Shown piece by piece: positions 48,331 through 56,881 of a stretch of 64,000 nucleotides of DNA. Position numbers and translations under genes: made by a program. The stretch is taken from positions 62,001 to 126,000 of the forward strand of contig NZ_JARHUC010000007.1 in the NCBI RefSeq assembly GCF_029223255.1, written 5' to 3'. How positions within the stretch are numbered: position 1 is the first letter of the stretch; each line of letters begins with the position of its first letter. The notes below the pieces were generated by a model, which ran no database searches, was not told where the DNA came from, and saw nothing but the letters and a program-made list of their open reading frames with translations. The DNA is from Albimonas marina (GTDB taxonomy: Bacteria > Pseudomonadota > Alphaproteobacteria > Rhodobacterales > Rhodobacteraceae).

Positions 48331-49764
48331 ATGCAGATGCCCCAGCCGAACCCCGAGATCCTCGGCCGTCGCCAGGCCATCGTCGACCGCCTCGCCGCCG
48401 CCCTGCCGGCCGACGCGCTGGTGGACGACCCGCGCGAGACCCGCGCCTACGACTGCGACGCGCTGACCGTCTACTCCTGCCCGCCGCTGGCCGTGTGCCT
48501 GCCGCGCACCACGCAGGAGGTCTCGACGATCCTCAGGATCTGCCACGAGGAGGGCGTGCCGGTGATCCCCCGCGGCTCGGGCACCGGCCTCGCCGGCGGC
48601 GCGCTGCCCACGGCGGACGCGGTGGTGCTGGGGGTCGCGCGGATGAACGCGGTGCTCGAGACCAGCTACGCCGACCGCTACGTGCGCGTGCAGACCGGGC
48701 GCACCAACCTCTCGGTCACCGGGGCGGTGGAGCCCGACGGGTTCTTCTACGCGCCCGACCCCTCCTCCCAGCTCGCCTGCGCCATCGCGGGCAACATCGC
48801 GATGAACTCCGGCGGGGCGCATTGCCTGAAATACGGGGTCACCACCAACAACCTGCTGGGCGTGACCATGGTCATGGCCGACGGCGAGGTGGTCGAGATC
48901 GGGGGCCCGGCCATGGACCCCGCCGGCTACGACCTGCTGGGCGTGATCTGCGGCTCGGAAGGGCAGCTCGGCGTGGTCACCGAGGCGACCCTGCGCATCC
49001 TGCCCAAGCCCGAGGGGGCGCGCCCGATCCTCGCGGCCTTCGACTCGGCCGTCACCGCGGGCGCCTGCGTCTCGGACATCATCCGCGCCGGCGTCCTGCC
49101 GGTGGCGATCGAGTTCATGGACAAGCCGATCATCCACCTGACCGAGAATTTCGTCGGCGCCGGCTACCCGATGGACGCCGAGGCGCTGCTGATCATCGAG
49201 GTCGAGGGCTCCCCCGCCGAGATCGAGGAGCAGCTCGACAAGATCAAGGCCATCGCCCGGACCCACAACCCCACCACCCTGCGCGAGAGCGCCTCGGAGG
49301 CCCAGTCCAAGGCGATCTGGGCCGGGCGCAAGGCGGCCTTCGGGGCGACGGGGCAGGTGGCGGACTACCTGTGCATGGACGGCACCATCCCCACCTCGGC
49401 CCTGCCCGAGACGCTGGGGCGGATGACCCAGCTCGCCGCCGACTACGGCCTGCGGGTGGCGAACGTCTTCCACGCCGGCGACGGCAACCTGCACCCGCTG
49501 ATCATGTTCGACGCCAACGACCCCGAGGAGCTGCGCAAGGCCGAGGCGCTGGGCGCCGACATCCTGCGCCTGTGCGTCGAGCAGGGCGGCTGCCTGACCG
49601 GCGAGCACGGGGTGGGCGTCGAGAAGCGCGACCTGATGGTCCACCAGTACGCCCCCGTCGACCTCGACGCGCAGATGGGGGTGAAGGACGTGTTCGACCC
49701 GAAATGGCTGCTGAACCCCGCCAAGGTGTTTCCGCTCGCCGCCAGCGCGGGGCGCGGGGCATGA
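48331..49764 (+). CDS. glcD: Glycolate oxidase subunit GlcD (FAD-linked)
   Basis: A 477-residue flavoprotein. The FAD-binding PCMH domain spans ~55-230, with PRGSGTGLAGGALP and DPSSQLACAIAGNIAMNSGG, and the C-terminal FAD-linked oxidase domain ends with VFHAGDGNLHPLI and GCLTGEHGVGVEK, where the His-x-Gly-Asp-Gly-Asn motif lines the active site. With GlcE and GlcF it oxidises glycolate to glyoxylate and passes electrons to the quinone pool at the inner membrane. The start is ATG 48331 with CAGGGAG 7 bases upstream; an upstream ATG at 48301 would add ten residues. Confidence 0.95.
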   Translation: MQMPQPNPEILGRRQAIVDRLAAALPADALVDDPRETRAYDCDALTVYSCPPLAVCLPRTTQEVSTILRICHEEGVPVIPRGSGTGLAGGALPTADAVVLGVARMNAVLETSYADRYVRVQTGRTNLSVTGAVEPDGFFYAPDPSSQLACAIAGNIAMNSGGAHCLKYGVTTNNLLGVTMVMADGEVVEIGGPAMDPAGYDLLGVICGSEGQLGVVTEATLRILPKPEGARPILAAFDSAVTAGACVSDIIRAGVLPVAIEFMDKPIIHLTENFVGAGYPMDAEALLIIEVEGSPAEIEEQLDKIKAIARTHNPTTLRESASEAQSKAIWAGRKAAFGATGQVADYLCMDGTIPTSALPETLGRMTQLAADYGLRVANVFHAGDGNLHPLIMFDANDPEELRKAEALGADILRLCVEQGGCLTGEHGVGVEKRDLMVHQYAPVDLDAQMGVKDVFDPKWLLNPAKVFPLAASAGRGA

Positions 49765-49906
49765 CCGGCCCGCGGCGCATGACCCGGGCCGGGCGCGAAA
49801 CCGGCGGGCGCGTCGCCCGCGGGACCCGTCTCCCCCCGCAGGCGGGGGGAGCCCCGCGGGCGCGCCGGCCTGCCGCCGGCGGGCGCCCGGGGCGGAGGGT
49901 TGCGCG
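49765..49906 (+). repeat. Hairpin-rich spacer inside the glc operon
   Basis: The 142-bp gap between glcD and glcE contains a C6/G6 stem (49830-49839 with 49842-49851, overlapping arms leaving a tight loop) and a second imperfect stem near 49861-49885. No promoter or coding frame is apparent. It may tune the relative expression or stability of the glcD and glcEF parts of the transcript. Confidence 0.45.
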
Positions 49907-51067
49907 ATGATCGAACCGGGCTCCGAGACCGACCTGGCCGAGGCCGTCGCCGCCCTGACCGCCCCCGTCGAGGTGAAGGGCGGGGGCACCCGCGCCGCCC
50001 TGGGCCGCCCGGTGCAGGCGGCGCAGACCCTCTCGACCGGGGGTCTCCGCGGCATCTCCCTCTACGAGCCCGGCGCGCTGACGCTGGTCGCCGCCGCCGG
50101 CACGCCGCTGGCCGAGATCGAGGCCGCGCTCGCCGCCGAGAGCCAGCGCCTCGCCTTCGAGCCGATGGATCATCGCCCCCTGCTGGGCTCGGGCGGGGAG
50201 CCCACGATCGGGGGCGTCGCCGCCTGCAACGTCTCGGGCCCCCGCCGGGTGCAGGCGGGCGCCTGCCGCGACGCGATGCTGGGCGTGCGCTTCGTCGACG
50301 GCGCCGGGCGCGTGGTGAAGAACGGCGGGCGGGTGATGAAGAACGTCACCGGCTACGACCTGGTGAAGCTGATGGCCGGCGCCTACGGCACGCTGGGCGT
50401 GCTGACCGAGATCGCCTTCAAGGTCCTGCCGATGCCCGAGGCGACGGCGACGCTGGTCGCGCGCGGGCTCGACGACGCTTCCGCCGTCGCCGCGATGACC
50501 GCGGCGCTGGGCTCGCCCTACGACGTCACCGGCGCCGCGCACCTGCCCGACGCCGCCGATCCCGCCGCCGCCCGCACGCTGGTGCGGATCGAGGGTTTCG
50601 CGGGCTCGGTCGCCTATCGCGCCCGGCGCCTGCGCGACCTGCTGACCGCCCAGACCCGCGGCGAGATCGAGATCCTCGACGATCCCGCCGCCGCCGCGGA
50701 CCTGTGGGCCGACGTGCGCGACGTGCGCGGCTTCGCCGACCGCCCCGGCGTGGTCTGGCGCGTCTCGGTCAGGCCCTCGGACGGGCCGGCGCTGGCCGCG
50801 GCCTCGGGCGCGCAGGCCGTGCGCTACGACTGGGGCGGCGGGCTCCTGTGGCTCCTGACCGGGGAGACGGACGCCGCCGCGTCGACCGTGCGCGCCGAGA
50901 CCGCGCGCCTGCGCGGCCACGCCACGCTGGTCCGCGCCCCGGCCTCGCTGCGCGCCTCCGAAGGGGCCTTCCAGCCCGAGGCCCCGGCGCTCGCCGCCCT
51001 CTCCGCCGGGCTGCGGTCGAAGTTCGACCCCCGCGGCGTGCTGAACCCCGGAAGGATGAGCGCCTGA
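49907..51067 (+). CDS. glcE: Glycolate oxidase subunit GlcE
   Basis: A 386-residue FAD-binding subunit. Residues ~15-190 are a PCMH-type FAD domain (GGGTRAALGRP; LLGSGGEPTIGGVAACNVSGP; VMKNVTGYDLVKLMAGAYGTLGV); the C-terminal part is smaller than in GlcD and lacks its full oxidase domain, as expected for GlcE. It pairs with GlcD. ATG follows GGAGGG. glcF starts one base after its stop, so the pair is tightly coupled. Confidence 0.95.
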   Translation: MIEPGSETDLAEAVAALTAPVEVKGGGTRAALGRPVQAAQTLSTGGLRGISLYEPGALTLVAAAGTPLAEIEAALAAESQRLAFEPMDHRPLLGSGGEPTIGGVAACNVSGPRRVQAGACRDAMLGVRFVDGAGRVVKNGGRVMKNVTGYDLVKLMAGAYGTLGVLTEIAFKVLPMPEATATLVARGLDDASAVAAMTAALGSPYDVTGAAHLPDAADPAAARTLVRIEGFAGSVAYRARRLRDLLTAQTRGEIEILDDPAAAADLWADVRDVRGFADRPGVVWRVSVRPSDGPALAAASGAQAVRYDWGGGLLWLLTGETDAAASTVRAETARLRGHATLVRAPASLRASEGAFQPEAPALAALSAGLRSKFDPRGVLNPGRMSA

Positions 51068-51068
51068 G

Positions 51069-52382
51069 ATGCAGACGACCTTCTCGCCCGAGCAGCTGAG
51101 CGACCCGCTGGTCGCCCGCTCCAACAAGATCCTGCGCAGCTGCGTGCACTGCGGCTTCTGCACCGCGACCTGCCCCACCTACCAGGTGCTGGGCGACGAG
51201 CTCGACAGCCCGCGCGGGCGCATCTACCTGATCAAGGAGATGCTGGAGTCGGGCCGCCCCGCGGACGAGAAGACCGTGCGCCACATCGACCGGTGCCTGT
51301 CGTGCCTCGCCTGCATGACCACCTGCCCCTCGGGCGTGCATTACATGCACCTGGTCGACCACGCCCGCGAGCATATCGAGAAGACGTACAAGCGCCCCTT
51401 CGCCGACCGCGCCCTGCGCTGGCTGCTGGCGCGGATCCTGCCCTACCCCGAGCGCTTCCGCCTGGCGCTGGCTGGCGCGAAGCTCGCCCGCCCGTTCAAG
51501 GGCCTGATGCCGGGCCGCCTGAAGGCGATGGTCGATCTCGCGCCCCCGAAGATCGCCGGCCCCTCGCCCCACGACCGGCCCCAGACGATCCCGGCCGAAG
51601 GCGCCCGCACCCGCCGCGTGGCCCTGATGACCGGCTGCGCCCAGCGGGCGCTCGACCCCGAGATCAACGCCGCCACCATCCGCCTGCTGACTCGCCACGG
51701 CTGCGAGGTGGTGATCGCGAAGGGCATGGGCTGCTGCGGCGCCCTCACCCACCACATGGGCAAGGTGGACGAGAGCCACGCCTCCGCCGCCGCCAACATC
51801 CGCGCCTGGACGGCCGAGATCGAGGCCGGGGGGCTGGACGCCATCGTCATCAACACCTCCGGCTGCGGCACGACGGTGAAGGACTACGGCCACATGTTCG
51901 CGGGCGACCCGCTGGAGGCGGATGCTGCGCGCGTGGCCGGCCTCGCCCGCGACGTCTCCGAGCTGATGGAGGAGATCGGCCTGCGCGACGCCCACGCCCC
52001 GGCGCTGCGGGTCACCTATCACTCCGCCTGCTCGCTCCAGCACGGCCAGCAGGTGAAGGAGGCGCCGAAAGTCCTGCTGAAGGCCGCCGGCTTCCAGGTG
52101 AAGGAGCCGCGCGACCCGCATCTCTGCTGCGGCTCCGCCGGCACCTACAACCTGATGCAGCCCGAGATCGCGGGGGAGCTGAAGAAGCGCAAGCTCGCCA
52201 CCCTCGCCGAGACCGCGCCGCAGGTGATCGCGGCGGGCAACATCGGCTGCATGATGCAGCTGGGGCAGGGGGCCGGCGTCCCGATCCTGCACACCGCCCA
52301 GCTGCTGGACTGGGCCACCGGCGGCCCGGTCCCCGCGGCGCTGGCCGCCGCCGGGCTCGACCGCCTCCACGCCGCCGAATAG
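51069..52382 (+). CDS. glcF: Glycolate oxidase iron-sulfur subunit GlcF
   Basis: A 437-residue subunit carrying electrons from the flavins to the membrane. Two [4Fe-4S] motifs are CVHCGFCTATCPTY (residues ~25-38) and CLSCLACMTTCPSGV (~77-91). Two CCG domains follow, each with CCG motifs: GMGCCGALTHHMG and LCCGSAGTYN. The order matches GlcF and related LutA-like proteins. The start codon is one base after glcE. No glcC regulator or glcG is adjacent. Confidence 0.95.
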   Translation: MQTTFSPEQLSDPLVARSNKILRSCVHCGFCTATCPTYQVLGDELDSPRGRIYLIKEMLESGRPADEKTVRHIDRCLSCLACMTTCPSGVHYMHLVDHAREHIEKTYKRPFADRALRWLLARILPYPERFRLALAGAKLARPFKGLMPGRLKAMVDLAPPKIAGPSPHDRPQTIPAEGARTRRVALMTGCAQRALDPEINAATIRLLTRHGCEVVIAKGMGCCGALTHHMGKVDESHASAAANIRAWTAEIEAGGLDAIVINTSGCGTTVKDYGHMFAGDPLEADAARVAGLARDVSELMEEIGLRDAHAPALRVTYHSACSLQHGQQVKEAPKVLLKAAGFQVKEPRDPHLCCGSAGTYNLMQPEIAGELKKRKLATLAETAPQVIAAGNIGCMMQLGQGAGVPILHTAQLLDWATGGPVPAALAAAGLDRLHAAE

Positions 52383-52712
52383 CCGGGCCCCGTCCAGGGG
52401 GGCAGGTGGGCGTCCTCGGGGGCGTCGAGCCCCGCTCGGCCGCGGGGCCTGGCGGCCCCCGGCGCGAACCTCGCAGGCCTCGCCCGGCCGCCCCGGGCCT
52501 CGCCGTCGCCGTCGCGCAGGGAGCGGGGCCATGCGGCGCGTCGAGACCTCCGCCGTTGCCGGGCCGCGCGTCTTCACCGGATCGAAACCGGGCGGGGGGC
52601 ATCTGGGGGCGTGTCGGGCGTGGTCGACCAGCGGACCTCCCGTCAGGAATTCTGACGGCGAGGTGAACGAAATCGGTTGCGCGACTCACCTTACGTCGTT
52701 CATGGTATCTTC
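52383..52712. other. 330-bp region before the serine protease pair
   Basis: The first 230 bp are very GC-rich with no supported gene. The last 90 bp (52640-52712) are much less GC-rich, including GAATTCTGAC and ACGTCGTTCATGGTATCTTC, the likely promoter of the protease genes. Confidence 0.45.
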
Positions 52713-53444
52713 ATGTATGTTGCGTATCGCCTTCTGGCCGCGTTCCTGGCCGTGGCGCCGCTCGGCGCCCCCTCCGCCTCGGCGGAGGCGCGCGCGCTGG
52801 CGACCGAGGCGCAGCAGACCCGTTTCGTCGCCGTCGGGCGGCTGAACGTGGGCGGGCAGGGCCACTGCACCGCCACCCTCATCGAACCCGACCTCGCCCT
52901 CACCGCGGCCCACTGCCTCGTCAACCGCCGCACCGGCGCGACCTGGCGGGCCGAGCGGCTGGTCTTCCTGCCCGGCTGGCATATCGACGCCGCCGCCGCC
53001 GTGATGCGCGGCCGCGCCGCGGCGCTGGCGCCGGGCTATCTCGAGAATCCGGGTCCCGCGCGGGACCTGGCCCTGATCCGGGTGTCGGAGGCGGCGGAAG
53101 GGGCGCCAAATCCGATCCCGGTGGCGAGCGCGGAGGCCCTCGCGGCCTCCGTGCTCGCGCTCTCCTACGGGCGCGACCGCGGGCAGGCCCTGTCGGTCCA
53201 GTCGGGATGCGCGGTCGTCGCGCGGCAGGGAGACCTGCTGCGGACCGACTGCGACGCGCTGCCGGGCATCTCCGGCGCGCCGCTGGTCCGCGAGGGGGCG
53301 GACGGACCCGAGCTCGTAGGCGTCATCGTGGCCTCCGTGGGGGCCGAGCCGCCCGCCATGCTGGGCCCCGCGCTCGCCGTCGCGCCGCAGGGGCTGATGC
53401 CCGGGCTGCGCCGCGCCCTCGCCCAGGCGGAGGCCGCGCAGTGA
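52713..53444 (+). CDS. Exported trypsin-like serine protease 1
   Basis: A 243-residue protein. Residues 1-24 look like a signal peptide (YRLLAAFLAVAPLGAPSASA). The trypsin-like core shows the triad: TAAHC (residues ~67-71, His), RDLALIRV (Asp), and LPGISGAPLV, where the serine lies in a non-classical GISGAP in place of GDSGGP. The missing Asp before Ser may lower activity or change S1 specificity. ATG 52713 opens with a start that gives the signal peptide; the longer frame from 52677 lacks one. It overlaps the next protease gene by 4 bases. Confidence 0.85.
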   Translation: MYVAYRLLAAFLAVAPLGAPSASAEARALATEAQQTRFVAVGRLNVGGQGHCTATLIEPDLALTAAHCLVNRRTGATWRAERLVFLPGWHIDAAAAVMRGRAAALAPGYLENPGPARDLALIRVSEAAEGAPNPIPVASAEALAASVLALSYGRDRGQALSVQSGCAVVARQGDLLRTDCDALPGISGAPLVREGADGPELVGVIVASVGAEPPAMLGPALAVAPQGLMPGLRRALAQAEAAQ

Positions 53445-54292
53445 CCCGGCCCGCCCGCGCTTTGCGGCGCGCCCTGCGCCTCGCCGCCGCCCTCGCGGTC
53501 GCCCCCGCGGTCCTCGCCCCCGCCCTGCCGGCGGCGGCGCAGGAGGGGACGGCGCCGCGCCGCCTGCTCGCCGCGCACGAACAGCTCGATTTCCGCGGCG
53601 TGGGCCGGCTCGACATGGGCGCGGCCTACTGCACCGCCACGCTCTTCGACGCCTCCCACGCGCTGACCGCCGCCCATTGCCTGTTCGACGACCGCGGCCA
53701 GCCCCGCCGCACCGCCGACCTGTGGTTCCGCGCCGGCCTTCGCGACGGCGGCGCCCAGGCTGTGCGCCAGGTGCGCCGCTACGCCGTGCATCCCAACTAC
53801 CGCTGGAACGGTCCCCGCGCGGCCTTCGAGGAGATCGCCGCCGACGTGGCGATGATCGAGCTCGACCAGCCGCTGCTGACCTCGGACTTCCCCAGCTACG
53901 ATCCGGGCGACCTGCCCTCGCCCGGTGGCGCGGTCGCGCTCCTGTCCTACGGGGCGGGACGCGACCGCGCGCTGTCCCTGCAGGAGCCCTGCCGCGTCAC
54001 CGGGCGGCAGGGGCCGGTCGCCGCCCTCGACTGCGAGGTCGGGCCCGGCTCCTCGGGCAGCCCCGTGCTGGTGCGCGACGCCGGGGGCGCGTTGCGGCTG
54101 GCGGGGGTGATCTCGGCCAAGGGGCGCGGCGGCAGCTACGCCTCGGCCGCCTCCGAGACGCTGCCGCTGCTTCGCTGGGCGATGGACAAGCAGCAGATCC
54201 GCCGCGCCGCGGCGCGGCCGGAGACCGCGGACGGACTGGGGCCGTCGACGCGGGCCGGCGGCTGGAAGACCAGCCGCCCGCCCGAGGAGTGA
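53441..54292 (+). CDS. Exported trypsin-like serine protease 2
   Basis: A 283-residue paralogue of the preceding gene, starting with GTG 53441 in the GTGA overlap with its stop. Residues 1-30 form a signal peptide ending in LPAAAQ. Triad positions are TAAHC, ADVAMIEL and GPGSSGSPVLV, again with a serine residue where classical trypsins have Asp before Ser. Residues ~190-250 share MKxRALSLQEPCRVTGRQG-like disulfide patterns with protease 1. The C-terminal ~35 residues are hydrophilic and variable. Tandem duplication and coupling suggest they act together. Confidence 0.85.
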   Translation: MTRPARALRRALRLAAALAVAPAVLAPALPAAAQEGTAPRRLLAAHEQLDFRGVGRLDMGAAYCTATLFDASHALTAAHCLFDDRGQPRRTADLWFRAGLRDGGAQAVRQVRRYAVHPNYRWNGPRAAFEEIAADVAMIELDQPLLTSDFPSYDPGDLPSPGGAVALLSYGAGRDRALSLQEPCRVTGRQGPVAALDCEVGPGSSGSPVLVRDAGGALRLAGVISAKGRGGSYASAASETLPLLRWAMDKQQIRRAAARPETADGLGPSTRAGGWKTSRPPEE

Positions 54293-54395
54293 ACCGATGC
54301 CGGGCCGGGCCCGGCGCCGCCCGCCGAAAGGCGCGCCGAAAGGAACATGACGCCGCCGTGGCGCGGCCGATCTTGATGGAAGAAGGGTTCCGACG

Positions 54396-54833
54396 ATGCT
54401 TATCAAGACTCTGGGGAAATACGTCCTGATGCCCGGCGCGGGCGTCGCGATGCTGGCCGGCTTCGGCATGTTCGACCTGGGCAAGGGCCCGACCGCGCCC
54501 GCGGCCGGCCCCGGCGGCCTGACCAGCATCGAGGACGCGGGCTCGGGCATCATGGCCGCGCTCGACGGGCCCCTGGGCGTGGCCAAGCGCATCGCCATGG
54601 CCGGCTCCTCGGCCATCGGGATGGATCCCAACCAGCTGCCCGACTTCCTCAAGAACGCGCAGGGCCCGACCCCGACCCACCAGGTCCCCAGCGGCATCGA
54701 CCCGACCGCGATGATGGGCGCCGTCGGCGGCGCCTCGGCCGGGGGCGGCTACGCCCAGCCCGTGGGCCACGGCGCCTCGCAGCAGACCTCCAGCGGCTTC
54801 GCCTCGGCCCGCCCGCCTGCGGCCACGCAGTAA
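54396..54833 (+). CDS. Hypothetical Gly/Ala/Met-rich protein
   Basis: A 145-residue protein. It starts with a hydrophobic segment (TLGKYVLMPGAGVAMLAGFG) that could be a membrane anchor, then Ala/Gly-rich sequence with helices (GLTSIEDAGSGIMAALDGPLG), and a disordered Gly/Ser/Gln tail. I recognise no family. AGAAGGGTTCCGACG lies before ATG 54396. It is preceded by the protease pair and followed by a terminator, so it may be the last gene of that unit. It has a lower share of charged residues than neighbours. Confidence 0.65.
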   Translation: MLIKTLGKYVLMPGAGVAMLAGFGMFDLGKGPTAPAAGPGGLTSIEDAGSGIMAALDGPLGVAKRIAMAGSSAIGMDPNQLPDFLKNAQGPTPTHQVPSGIDPTAMMGAVGGASAGGGYAQPVGHGASQQTSSGFASARPPAATQ

Positions 54834-54870
54834 TCTCCCGGGCCCGCGCGGCCCGGACCCGTGCCATGCG

Positions 54871-54899
54871 AGGGGCGCTCCGGAGACGGGGCGCCCTTT
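54871..54899 (+). terminator. Terminator after the Gly/Ala/Met-rich gene
   Basis: An 8-bp stem with one G-U pair (54871-54878 with 54891-54898), a 12-nt loop and a TTT end, 38 bases after the stop codon. Acceptable intrinsic terminator. Confidence 0.55.
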
Positions 54900-55162
54900 C
54901 GCATTCGTGGGCGGGCGGGCGCCTGCCGCGCGGCCCGGAGCCTTCCGCCTCCCGCCGCCGAGGGGACGCGCCGCCTGATCGGCGGGGGCGCTCCGCAAGA
55001 CCCTGCGCCCTCGTCGTCGCCTCCCGCCTCCGCCTCCCGGGGCCGCGCACGACGCCGCGCGCCGCCCGTCCGGGGCGCATCCCGAAAGGTCTTGAAACCC
55101 CGCCGGCCGGTTCCCAAATCCGGCAGGTCGGCCGCCGGTCACCGGGGTCGACGCCTGACGCG

Positions 55163-55216
55163 GGACCCGTCCGGACGGAGGGTCCTCATCGGACATATCG
55201 CTTCGCAGAGGATATG
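55163..55216 (+). promoter_or_regulatory. Possible ROSE-like RNA thermometer in the Hsp20 leader
   Basis: The leader can fold into two consecutive hairpins. The first pairs 55163-55168 with 55180-55185 and an inner TCC/GGA. The second pairs CATATC (55194-55199) with GATATG (55211-55216), and CTT (55201-55203) with GAG (55208-55210), leaving G55200 bulged. The second stem buries the AGAGGA ribosome-binding site of the Hsp20 gene. A Shine-Dalgarno stem with a bulged G directly upstream of an alphaproteobacterial small heat-shock gene is what ROSE thermometers look like. Confidence 0.5.
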
Positions 55217-55222
55217 AGACCC

Positions 55223-55687
55223 ATGCGCAACTTCGACCTGTCGCCGCTCTATCGCTCCACCGTCGGCTTCGACCGGCTCGCCGGAATGATGGACGCGGCC
55301 CTTTCGGGCGAGACCGCCCAGCCCGCCTACCCCCCGTACAACATCGAGAAGACGGGCGCCGACGCCTACCGCATCACGCTCGCGGTCGCCGGCTTCTCCG
55401 AGGCCGACCTGACGGTCGAGAGCAAGGACGGCCAGCTCGTGGTCTCCGGCCGCCGCGCCGCGGACGAGGCCGAGCGCACCTTCCTGCACCGCGGCATCGC
55501 CGAGCGCGCCTTCGAGCGCCGCTTCCAGCTCGCCGACCACGTGCGCCCGGTGAGCGCGCGGACCGAGAACGGCCTGCTCCACGTGGAGCTGGTGCGCGAG
55601 GTGCCCGAGGCCCTGCGCCCGCGCCGCATCGAGATCGCGCGCGCCGAGCCGAAGCCGGCCGAGATCGAGGCCAAGACCGTCAACTGA
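55223..55687 (+). CDS. Small heat-shock protein, IbpA/Hsp20 family
   Basis: A 154-residue ATP-independent holdase. It begins MRNFDLSPLYRSTVGFDR, the usual alphaproteobacterial IbpA start, and has an alpha-crystallin domain at ~35-130 (AYRITLAVAGFSEADLTVE, RTFLHRGIAERAFERRFQLADHV, and a C-terminal variable tail). A second in-frame ATG at 55214 would add three residues, but the SD-to-start distance and family match favour 55223. It should bind unfolding proteins until DnaK takes over. Its leader may be a thermometer (55163-55216). Confidence 0.92.
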   Translation: MRNFDLSPLYRSTVGFDRLAGMMDAALSGETAQPAYPPYNIEKTGADAYRITLAVAGFSEADLTVESKDGQLVVSGRRAADEAERTFLHRGIAERAFERRFQLADHVRPVSARTENGLLHVELVREVPEALRPRRIEIARAEPKPAEIEAKTVN

Positions 55688-55700
55688 GCGAGGCGCAGGC

Positions 55701-55788
55701 GGCGCCGCGCGGCCCTCGGGCCGGCACGCCCGCCGCGCGGCGCCTGACCTGAACCGCGGCCCGCCGGGAGCTCTCCCCCGGCGGGCCG
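55701..55788 (+). terminator. Two hairpins after the Hsp20 gene
   Basis: The first is a 13-bp stem (55701-55713 with 55732-55744) with an 18-nt loop that can itself pair. The second is a 12-bp stem with an 8-nt loop (55757-55768 with 55777-55788), followed by TTCCGCGTTT. The second is likely the terminator. The remaining ~130 bp to 55922 hold nothing I can identify. Confidence 0.55.
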
Positions 55789-55922
55789 TTCCGCGTTTCC
55801 CCCCCGGCGTCGCCGCCCCGGAGGCGCCGCGTCGACCCGCGCGCCCGGCCGGACCGATCCGCCCGCGTCGCGCGGCGACCGGCGGCGCGGCGCCTCCGGG
55901 GCGGCCGGGCGGGACCCTCGCC

Positions 55923-56663
55923 TCAGCGCCCCCCGGCCACGTCCAGAAGCGCGCCCGAGGTGTAGGAGGCCGCGTCCGAGAGCAGCCAGACGATCGCCTC
56001 GGCGATCTCCTCCGGCCGCCCGGCCCGGCCCATCGGCAGGCTGGGACCGGCCTTGGCGGCGCGGTCGAAGCCGTGGCTGTCCATGTGAATCTCGGTCTCG
56101 ACGATCCCCGGGCGCACGCAGTTCACCCGCACGCCGGACCGGCCCAGCTCCTGCGCCATGCCGATGGTCAGCGTGTCGATCGCGCCCTTGGAGGCCGCGT
56201 AGTCCACGTAGGTCGCGGGCGAGCCGAGCCGCGAGGCCGCCGACGAGACGTTCACGATCGACCCGCCCGGCCCCCCACGGTCGGTGGGCATCCGCCGCGC
56301 CGCCTCGCGCAGCGCCAGGATCGCGCCGGTCACGTTCACGTCGATCAGCCGCTTCACCCGCTCGGGCGCCATGTCCGCCAGCATCGAGGCCTTGGCGACG
56401 ACGCCCGCGTTGTTCACGAAGCCCTTCACAGGCCCCAGCGCCGCCTCGGCCGCGTCGAACAGGGCCTCGGCCGCGCCGAGCTCGCCCATGTCGGCCTGCA
56501 CCGCCGCGGCGCGGGCGCCGAGCGCCTCGACCTCCGCCACGACCTTCGCGGCGGCTTCGGCGTTCGAGACGTAGTTGATCGTCACGTCCCAGCCCCGCTC
56601 CGCGCAGAGCCGCGCGGTGGCGGCCCCGATGCCGCGCGATCCCCCGGTGATGAGCACATGCAT
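55923..56663 (-). CDS. SDR-family oxidoreductase
   Basis: A 246-residue short-chain dehydrogenase. TGGSRGIGAATARL near the start is the cofactor site, FVNNAGVVAK follows, the catalytic serine lies in VNVSSAASRLG and the Tyr-Lys pair in YVDYAASKGAID; it ends TSGALLDVAGGR. ATG 56663 has GGGAGGAG upstream. Substrate is not predictable. A divergent non-coding 218-bp region separates it from the DUF1178 gene. Confidence 0.9.
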   Translation of the reverse strand: MHVLITGGSRGIGAATARLCAERGWDVTINYVSNAEAAAKVVAEVEALGARAAAVQADMGELGAAEALFDAAEAALGPVKGFVNNAGVVAKASMLADMAPERVKRLIDVNVTGAILALREAARRMPTDRGGPGGSIVNVSSAASRLGSPATYVDYAASKGAIDTLTIGMAQELGRSGVRVNCVRPGIVETEIHMDSHGFDRAAKAGPSLPMGRAGRPEEIAEAIVWLLSDAASYTSGALLDVAGGR

Positions 56664-56881
56664 GGCGGTCTCCTCCCTGCCTCCATCCTGCGCGGGACTT
56701 TCCGCCGGAGGGCCGGGCTTGTCCACCGGCGGGGGAGAGGACGGCCGCCGTCCCGGAGGCGCGGGCGCAGATGTCCCGCAGGCGCAGGCCTGGGCGACGG
56801 GGCGCGCGCGCGGCCCCGCAAGTTGACAGCTGTCAACTCCGCGGCATCAGGGACTTGCGGAAGGAAGGCCGGCCCGGGCCG

